A stretch of 64,000 nucleotides of DNA from Strobilurus pachycystidiatus (Eukaryota > Basidiomycota > Agaricomycetes > Agaricales > Physalacriaceae), in NCBI GenBank assembly GCA_019915135.1, contig JAHLMK010000010.1, positions 868,001 through 932,000 on the forward strand, written 5' to 3'. The notes below the pieces were generated by a model. The model had not been told where the DNA came from, made no database searches, and saw only the letters and a program-made list of their open reading frames with translations. Positions within the stretch are counted from its first letter, which is position 1. Each line of letters starts with the position of its first letter. Both the position numbers and the translations under genes were made by a program. This document shows, piece by piece, positions 56,541-64,000 of this stretch.

Positions 56541-57556
56541 TCTAGACGAAAGTACAAGATGAGCCGGACAACTCTACGAAAGATCAAGGGTGGCCCGACC
56601 TTGACCAGCCTGTCAGGGGGTTGAGCGTCATAATGGGAAACCTTTGCTGGCAGCGGGCACGTCGGTCGGCGACCTCGGCTGACAGACATGACCTCATCGC
56701 CTCGATGGGGGGCGGTACGAAACAGACGCGCGAGCGTAAGACATTGTCCCAAGTACGATTGCCGATGTTTCCGGTCGGAAAAAGGTTGAGGGGCGCCGAA
56801 TGGTATCGCGCCACTGTTGCGATAATGTTCTGAGTGAAGGATCTGCAGGCGGAAAATAAGTATCAAAGCAACGTCAGACGTCGACGTCTGAGTACTGTAT
56901 TGCGTCACAAACCAAGCTGAAATCTGCAGCCGTCTGAATCTGTTTCAGAACGTTGAAAGTCATTAACGTTCAACGAAGAGCTCGTTGATTCTTCTCTAGA
57001 GCCTTGAGATACCGGCCATACAGAACGCACTGCGCACGCTTGATGCAGCGGCAGCAGCGCAACTTGAAGGTGGAAGGAAATATTAAACCTCCGTGGCTGT
57101 AAATTCGGAGTTTGAATCGACAGTAAGTTGCCGGTTCCTGATCTCAACGATCCACTTACCTCGATTGTGTCGCGAAGTGCCATCTCTGCAGATTCCCAAA
57201 GTCTCCCAGTAGCTCCCAGTTTCGAAAGGCTCGAAGCAAAAGAGGATTCATGATCAAGAGAGGCACAGAACCCGGTGGCGGTGAAGTTTGTCAGCCATCA
57301 TCCCACGGATCGCGTCGGGGCAAGAGCTGCTAGGGTCGTCAATTGCTGTCATGTTCAACATAAACGACCACCAGACCGGCACCATACAACTCATGCGAAA
57401 GCAAGAGTAACCTGCCGGAGCGTCTCAGGTTCTTTTCATTCTCCAACTCAAAAGCTACTCGCTTCCTCCTCGATATCTTTGTTCGCTTACCGAACTAATA
57501 ACCGGACGGCCTTCATCGGAACACAAATCATCGCCGCCTACAATCCATAATCCCTC
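56541..57556. other. Intergenic, possible short minus-strand ORF at 57183
   Basis: An ATG at 57183 (minus) opens MALRDTIE followed by a good GTAAGT donor. A 93-residue unspliced frame exists but has no recognisable domain. No other gene is seen. Confidence 0.25.
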
Positions 57557-60500
57557 ATGTCCCGCACCAGTAGGCGAAATCAGGTCATCCTGTTTAATGC
57601 CTCCAATAACCCCCAGGCCATCATCCAGCAATTTGCTGATGGGACCAATGATCTCTATGGCGCCTTGCAGCTACGCGGTGTCGTTTTCCAGAATCTCTAC
57701 GAATTAGAGATGTGTCTCCTCGAGTCCCGCACGTCCTCAAGCCGGGACCGTCATCCGTTTGTTCTCATTGAAGCGCCACGCATAAAGCACTTTCGCCGCC
57801 CGGCCGAGTGGATTCTAGAGGACAAGAAGAGGAAGGGGAAGGCACGCGAGAAACGGGAGGCGGTGGACAATCGGCCACTCACGTTGAAGGACGTGGCCAC
57901 TGTCGATCTCAAGTACTGGAAATATCTCTTTGCCCCATTCACCTCCATCTCGTTCTATAACACCAGCCCGACGTGTCATAAGAGCTTCCCCTTTCAGGAC
58001 AACTTCTCTTGGGCTCGAAACATCCAGCGGCTCGCCTTTACTCGTGTCCGCCTCCATTCCACCACACTCTTCAAAGTCCTACTCGCATCGTGCCCACAGC
58101 TGAAGGCGCTCTCGCTGACGGAGTTGGAGTACGATGAGGAGAAGACTCTTGCTGGACACGCGTATCCCACTCGCGACGAGTTTGCCTCCGATAACCCAAT
58201 TGCGTCCAAGGACATGATATTCCTGGAGGAGCTGAGCTTGGATGATTTGAAGTATGGGACGGCGGAGGACATCTTGGCGTGGTTTGGCAAGATGCATGGC
58301 AAACGCTTGCTCAGCTTGGCGGAACTCAAGGCGTTCCGAGTGCATGTCTATCCTTTCGATCTCAACCCGCGCGACCAGGAGCAGCTTTATCACTACCATC
58401 GGTCTCGGGAAGCGGCACGCCGACCACGTACGCCCATCCAGCAGCAACCCGTACCCGTCCAGCCACAAACGACGGGTTCGACTCATGCGACGAACTACGG
58501 CCAGCAGCGACCTCGGGCACCAACCCCTGGCGATGCATTTCCAACAATGCCCGAGCCCATCGTTATGCCCACCCCAGATGCATATGGACCAGCTGAACGT
58601 CTTCGAGGCGGCGCTGCACCGCCGGACGGGTTTACATCGTCATACCCATGGACGCCCCAACAATCGCCCCCGGGTGGTACCTCTCCAGAGGAATGTCCTG
58701 TCCATATACACCCGACTGGTGAGTGATTTACTAAACTCGAAGCTCAATTAGTAATTGACAGTCGCTGTATAGACATGATCAGCACGATCCAATTCCCAAC
58801 TCTGCTACTCGTCGACCGGATCCGGCTGGACTGTACTGCATACTCCGTGTTTACACGTCTTGGCGCCCTAGTGGAACAGCTTAGCACCGGGCCCTTTCGC
58901 CTCCAGAAGTTGGTCTTGTACGTCACATTCCCGCGGGAAGCCCAGTCCATGGGGGCCTTGCACGAATTTAGGCAGCAAAGGGAATGGAGAGCATTTTGCG
59001 AGCTAGCGCCCATCGTGACGGTGGACATTTATCTGGAAACGCCGACTTTGGCTGCATTCATGGCTGTCGAGGGTCAGGTTGGAACAGGTCCGCCTGTCAA
59101 TTTTGTTAGGAGGATGGCGGGCCCAAGGCCATTGCCGGGAGAGCTGGCATTGCCGTCGTTGGCAACTGAGCCTCCGCCGCCGGAGTTGGCTCTACGAGCT
59201 GACGGGAAAGAAGCAGTCGTCAATGCTACCGGTAAGTCGTGGGTGGCAAGTCAAGACTCGAAACAAACTGACTCTTTTCTGTAGATAGGATATCCCAGTC
59301 CCATTTCCCCGACCTCGAGATTACCGAGAAGATCACCTTGAAGACCGTGCCTGCGCATTTGAACGACCTCATCGAGGCGTTCATCTCCAGGGTGAGGTTC
59401 CCCGTCAGCTACGGAGAGCCAGTCGCTTTACGGGACATTGTCGTCTCCATCGATGTCGAGAAAGCGCTCATCCAACAAGGCGCCAGCACCCAGCAGATGA
59501 AGGCAGCGGTCAAGAGTCGTCCAGCGGTATGGAAACAACTACAGGATCTCTACCTAAACGATTTCCCGCGGACTGTCACACTGCATATTCAGCATGTCGT
59601 ACAACCGCTGCCAGAGATGGACAAGTACGTTGCCGAAGTGGAGGAGTGGATCAAAAGTCAGGTGGTGAAATTGGCGCGGTCGAAGGTTGGAAATGATTTG
59701 GATCCTACTGCACCGCTAAGATTGACGTTCTCGTCGATTATGCCGGGGATGGGGTCGCCTGCTCCTCTCCCGGTCCCAATACCGCAGTCTTTCTCTGAAT
59801 CGATACCAACCGTGCATCATTCACAATCGCCCACAGTCTCCCCACTGGGATCGACCACGTCTGGGTTCGTGATGGTCACACCGCCTGCACATACGCAGAC
59901 CCTTCGAGGAGGCTTTTTGGCACCCGGAGCGTCCTCAGGAGAATCCCCATCTCACTCTGAGTCGTCTTATGGCGATGTAGAGCTGTTGCACCCGGACGCG
60001 AAGTTGTTCCCCAGTCAGAATCCGACGCCGATGGCGACTGTCCCGCCGCCTGGGCAGATGATGGACTCGAGGGCGATGCCTTTCCCGCAACCGATGGTTT
60101 GGCATCCGCCTCAACCTCAATCGACGTACCCAGGGGCTCCACCCCCGATGCCGGCTCCGTCGTACGCTCCTTCGACTCCGACGCCGGGTCCTGCTCGGAG
60201 TGTCGTCGGTGATCATGAGTCGGTGGGACCAGGCTCACTGGCAGGCGACAACGTTGGTCCATCCTGGAGTGGTGGCGTAGGCGATAGAGTGTCCATCATG
60301 TCTCTTGAGCCGGATACCAACGTAGGTCCGACTTGGCCCCCAAAGCCACTACCGCTGCTACCGAGGGAGCCCAGTGTACGCGCGCCGTCTGTCCTAGAGT
60401 CGTTGATTGAATCGGAACTTACCACGACGGAGGAAGAAGTGGAGGAGGAAGTTGTCGACGATGCGGCTTCTTCGGTCCTGGACAGTGACATTATCGTCAA

Positions 60501-61084
60501 CTGGGAAGATTTACCGGATTATGTTCGCTTGGCGGAAAGAGTGAAGCAGACGATCCAGGCGTTCGCGCATCCGCCGGGCTCTAAGGGTCTGGACGAGCTT
60601 CATATAGGGAGTTTCTTCAGTATGTATCTCGTTCTGATTATAGAAAGCGGAGACTCATCGGTATCTTATAGAAAGCAGGAAGATATCTGACTATCCCGAC
60701 GTTGCGCTTATGAAGAGCTTAACGCTGGATACTTTGCCGACCACCATCATCGAGCAGCTCGTATTGTTGACGGAGAATCTGGAGCATACGGCGCATCACA
60801 CCGCGTTGCGTGTCAGGCTGAGGAAGGTGTGCATCATGATCCACTATCACGCCGAACATTCCTTCCAGCCGCAAGTCTGGGGCCTCGTCAAGGATCCGCG
60901 CGCATGGCACCACCTTGCGGATCTGCTCGCCGAGGAGCAGTTCAGGAGTTTGAAGATGCGGGTGCATATTGTGTCGCCTGGTGCGGATGAGATTAAGAGA
61001 GATTTGCAAGCATGGTTGGAGGGTGAGATGGGCATAGACTGGGTGACGATTGAGACGACTAATTCTCCTTGGGCGAATTTATGA
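57557..61084 (+). CDS. Large unrecognised protein, leucine-rich N-terminus and proline-rich centre
   Basis: Four exons (57557-58718, 58773-59231, 59285-60619, 60672-61084) give about 1,122 residues in perfect phase. The N-terminal 250 residues contain F-box-protein-style leucine-rich segments (LFKVLLASCPQLKALSLTEL, MIFLEELSLDDLKYG) but no F-box. A Pro/Gln-rich linker, a second leucine-rich part (LVDRIRLDCTAYSVFTRLGA) and a long disordered stretch rich in Pro/Ser/Thr/Gly (about 680-930) follow. The C-terminus returns to an ordered domain (VWGLVKDPRAWHHLADLLAE). This layout suits a lineage-specific leucine-rich protein from mushroom genomes. No catalytic signature was found and I cannot assign a function. 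Confidence 0.75.
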
Positions 61085-61417
61085 TTGTATATGTAGTGCA
61101 TGTGTATAGTAGTAGTATTTTTACTCTCTTGGACGGAAGAACTCGACGATATTAGTGTGAGAAACGACAGAAAAACAAGGAATTCATTTCATCTCAGACG
61201 CTCGCTGTATCTCCCGTAAATGGTCGATAAAGAGAAATCTTTTGTATGACTTGCAATTTTCCAGACAAAAATGAAACGGGATAACAAAAGGATCGATAAA
61301 CAGCTTCTCAGGGCCATTTCGAGCGATGGTCAGTGCGCGTCGCGGACTTTGAAATGTTGATAGTCACGTCTCAGTTGAAACCATGCCCCCATTCTTTCTT
61401 TCCCTCTTTCCATCATC
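61085..61417. other. Short intergenic gap, nothing recognised
   Basis: AT-rich 3' flank, then a CT-rich tract (about 61390-61412) just before the next start codon, typical of a core promoter. Confidence 0.4.
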
Positions 61418-62906
61418 ATGCCTGGCTATCGCATCGAATACGCAGCTTCAGGCCGCGCTAAATGCAAGGGTATTTATCCTCTTCTCCTTCATATTTATTC
61501 TATCCGAATTCTCACGAAATTCCTCCAACTTTTTGCAGGTCCCAAACCGTGCAGTGGTGAGCACCGTCGCCTCTCGATGTTCTTTCCACTGGAATTCTGA
61601 CTCTTTCGCGTGCGCTTAGGTACGACGATAAAAAAGGATGACTTGCGGTTCGGCTCTACGATAGAATACCAAGGCAACACCACCTTGTGAGCGGTCTTTT
61701 CGTTGTGCACCGACGCGTCTGAGCGGCCCACCTTTAGCCAATGGCGCCACTGGGGTTGTGTCACTAAGAAGGTTATATCAAACTTGAAGGAGGCGGCACC
61801 GAACGTTGAGGACATCGACGGATGGGAAGACCTCAAGGACGAAGATAAGCAGCGGGTCACCAAAGCGTACGAGGACGGCGCCGTCGCGGAGGAGGATATC
61901 CCAGAGTCTGCTAAGAGCGCTGACAAGGTTGCTGAGGTTGAGGAGGAAGGGGAGAAACCGAAGAAGGGTAGGGCGACCAAGAAGAAGGCTGACGATGCGG
62001 AGGAAAAGCCCAAGAAAGCCCGTGCCACGAAGAAGGTTTGTCTGGATCTGTTCTACCTCGCTCTCTTTCTCACAGTATTCTAGAAAGCAGCAGAGGAAGA
62101 CGCGCAGGAGGATGAGGAACCCGTGGAAGAACCCAAGAAGGCTGCTCGCAAGCCTCGCGCGGCGCAGAAGGCTGCCAAGGTGTGTTCGCTAATATCACAC
62201 TGTACGGTTTGATCTCACGATGGCCATCAACAGCCCGAGAGCGACGACGAGGAAGAGGAGAAGCCCAAGAAAGCTGCTCGCAAGCCTCGCGCCAAGGTAG
62301 CTATTCAATCTGAGACCTAGTTGTCGTCTGAGACTCATATCTACTCCCTAGAAGGAAACCGTCAAGGCGGCTGACGATGAGGACGATGAGGAGGCTGTCA
62401 AACCCGCACCCAAAAAGCGGGCTGCTGCTAAACCCAAGGCAGAGAAAGCGGAGAAGCCAGCACCCAAGAAGCGGGCGCCCAAGAAGAAGAAGGTATGGTA
62501 TATGCGCGTCGTGTTCACCACCGTCTGATGATATCTGTTTCCTCAGGCTGATGATGACGAGTCGGGCGAAGATCTCTCCAAGGACCTCGCTGACGTGAAA
62601 GGCTCTGATAACGAGGAGGAACCTGCGGAGGAGGCGCCAAAGAAGAAGGCGAGGGCTCCACCCAAGAAGAAGGCAACCAAGGCGGCAGCGAAGGAGGCCG
62701 ACGAAGAGGAGCCAGAAGAGGCTGCAAGCGACGAGAGTGCCAAGAAGAGGAAGGTAGATCGTTTGGCCTCTGCACTTGTTTGTTACACGTCGCTGAACAC
62801 CCAACAGAAACCCGCCTCCAAAGCAGCCGCCAAGCCTCCGTCCAAGCGCGCGAAGAAGAGTAAGCCCACTGTTGAGGCGAGCGCAGACGAGATGGACGAA
62901 GAGTAA
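61418..62906 (+). CDS. PARP-type zinc-finger protein with Lys/Glu/Ala-rich tail
   Basis: Nine exons (61418-61469, 61539-61556, 61620-61686, 61738-62035, 62084-62179, 62234-62296, 62352-62492, 62547-62753, 62808-62906) give about 346 residues. Residues 1-60 form one zf-PARP module: YRIEYAASGRAKCKG, PKPCSG, LRFGSTIEYQGNTTF and WRHWGC supply the three Cys and one His zinc ligands. A short helical stretch (VEDIDGWEDLKDEDKQRV) follows. The last 230 residues are repetitive, alternating acidic runs with KKAARKPRA and APKKRAP units, and look like a histone-H1-like, chromatin-binding tail. PARP-type fingers recognise nicked or broken DNA; no ligase or polymerase domain is attached. Exons 5-9 are all phase 0 and multiples of three. 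Confidence 0.9.
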
Positions 62907-64000
62907 TGCTAAAGTATTCTTTCCGACACCCCCTCTGCTTTGTGCTTTATGGTTCTGTAATTGTGCTCGTTGACTGTTCATGCTGTCTGTTGTTGCTGTG
63001 GAGATTGTCATACCCAGTGCCTAATTTATTGTATTTCCAGATGCACCACTGCGTTGCTTGAAACTTCTCCAGACCCCACTTTTTCCTTTGTCTAGTAGAC
63101 GACCATTCTTGGTGAGACGTCTGGGTCGCCTAAGGAGAAGTGACTTTGTGTAGCGGTCGCGAATCGCAGTGATCCCGTCCTCCGCAGTGCTCTCTTCCCC
63201 CGCTTGATATAGTCGTTGACGTTGAACGTTGAACCGTGGCCGCTAGGCAGTAAGTTTAACGATCGTGATCGCAGTCACTTGTTTCCCGACATGAAGCCCA
63301 AATGATGTTGACCCTCTCGATTGCTTCTCTGTACGTTCATCCTGTCTAGGCTGTCTTCGAAGAAACAGTCCCACTTCGAGATCATGGTTTCTTACTTGAA
63401 CCCTGGGGCTCGCTTGACACATAATTATTGAACATTGGAGTCGTACATTTGTCGAGGCGCGTAGCGACAGACAAAGTAGCTAGCTTCTGCAACGTAGCGA
63501 CGCGTTGGGAGGCCATGGAAGAAGTGAGGGAGTGAAGATGGCTGGAAGACGGCTTCATGTCTGGAACATGGCGTCGTGTTATACTAGATCCAAACACGAA
63601 CACTATGCACGCTCGTCGAATCAACAAAGCCTTCGGACCAGTGAACTCAAACGACCTCCGCAGCATCGTGCTTCCGCTCGTCCCAACTAAGTTTATAGTC
63701 TGCTTCAGCGGACTTGTCTGGTGCTGCCGAGTCATGCATCTCATGCGATTCGACCTGGATGAAGACCTAAGCTCGGAATCGTCAGCAAGACTGTCAGTGA
63801 TGTTCTGGCGATGGCGGTAATCACCTCTGGTCGCGGGAATAGGTTGACAACGTCCGCCCCACTTGGCTGTTGGAATGTTCAGAGCGAGGAAAAATGAGCA
63901 GGAGATTATGTACCCGTCGAAGACTGATATCGTTACTACCGCTGCCGAAAGTTCGCTTGACGCTGGATGTCGTTTCTGGGTCGCTGTACTGCCATCCGCC
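62907..64000. other. 3' flank and mostly empty end of the window
   Basis: A minus-strand frame at 63744-63382 includes MASQRVATLQKLATLSVATR, which could be a mitochondrial presequence, and a GTAAGA donor near 63395. I could not extend it into a convincing gene. Nothing else was recognised to the end. Confidence 0.3.

Noticed and set aside
1..64000. CRISPR arrays, rRNA genes, prokaryotic operons
   Set aside because: No regularly spaced identical repeats and no rRNA-like sequence. All convincing genes have eukaryotic introns or eukaryotic families.

Overview
The window is nuclear DNA of a filamentous basidiomycete, most likely an Agaricomycete (mushroom-forming fungus). This rests on very dense, short introns of about 45-60 bp with GTRNGT donors and YAG acceptors, tiny intergenic spacers in the gene-rich parts, and a typical gene set: sedolisin protease, WOPR regulator, Ppo-type fatty-acid oxygenase, tandem DUF2235 hydrolases, Rds1-like ferritin-fold protein, F-box and MYND proteins. 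No rRNA gene, CRISPR array, prokaryotic operon or intact transposon is visible. All exon models were read by eye from splice signals and frame continuity, so exon edges may be a few bases off.

Layout. 1-9.6 kb: the window opens in a second copy of the first 23 codons and promoter of an SREBP-like bHLH gene whose full copy lies at 7.86-9.46 kb (minus). Between them is about 7.8 kb of low-coding DNA full of splice-like signals, degenerate duplications and a tRNA-like (SINE-like) relic. 9.6-14.3 kb: a roughly 1-kb tandem repeat with conserved intron-like signals behind a TATA box, then a Rho-type GTPase relic. 14.4-16.7 kb: secreted S53 sedolisin. 17.5-19.1 kb: intronless OXR1/TLDc protein. 21.8-23.4 kb: WOPR transcription regulator. 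25.2-28.3 kb: a MYND-finger protein and a protein with four repeats that look like dsRNA-binding motifs. 29.1-32.9 kb: a compact block of F-box protein, Rce1 CAAX protease (stop codons overlapping tail to tail) and a coiled-coil AcrB-like protein sharing a 77-bp promoter with Rce1. 33.4-34.0 kb: another copy of the 1-kb repeat. 34.4-36.4 kb: cytochrome P450. 36.7-43.2 kb: a tandem duplication of a DUF2235 hydrolase gene, with a broken copy of the 29-kb F-box gene lodged between. 44.2-49.0 kb: a 30-exon Ppo-type dioxygenase/P450 fusion. 51-52.3 kb: multi-pass membrane protein. 52.9-54.4 kb: medium-chain reductase followed by a relic of a paralogue. 55.2-56.3 kb: Rds1-like secreted ferritin-fold protein. 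57.6-61.1 kb: large unrecognised protein. 61.4-62.9 kb: PARP-type zinc-finger protein with a charged tail. The last kilobase is mostly empty.

Working together. Sterol/oxygen sensing (SREBP), oxidative-stress defence (OXR1, Rds1-like, alkenal-type reductase) and oxylipin/P450 chemistry recur, but the genes lie on mixed strands with housekeeping genes between, so I do not claim a biosynthetic cluster. The features least explained by known annotation are the intron-bearing tandem repeat (10.1-12.4 and 33.4-34.0 kb), the four-repeat protein at 26.5-28.3 kb, and the conserved micro-exons and GC-AG introns in the DUF2235 and Ppo genes.
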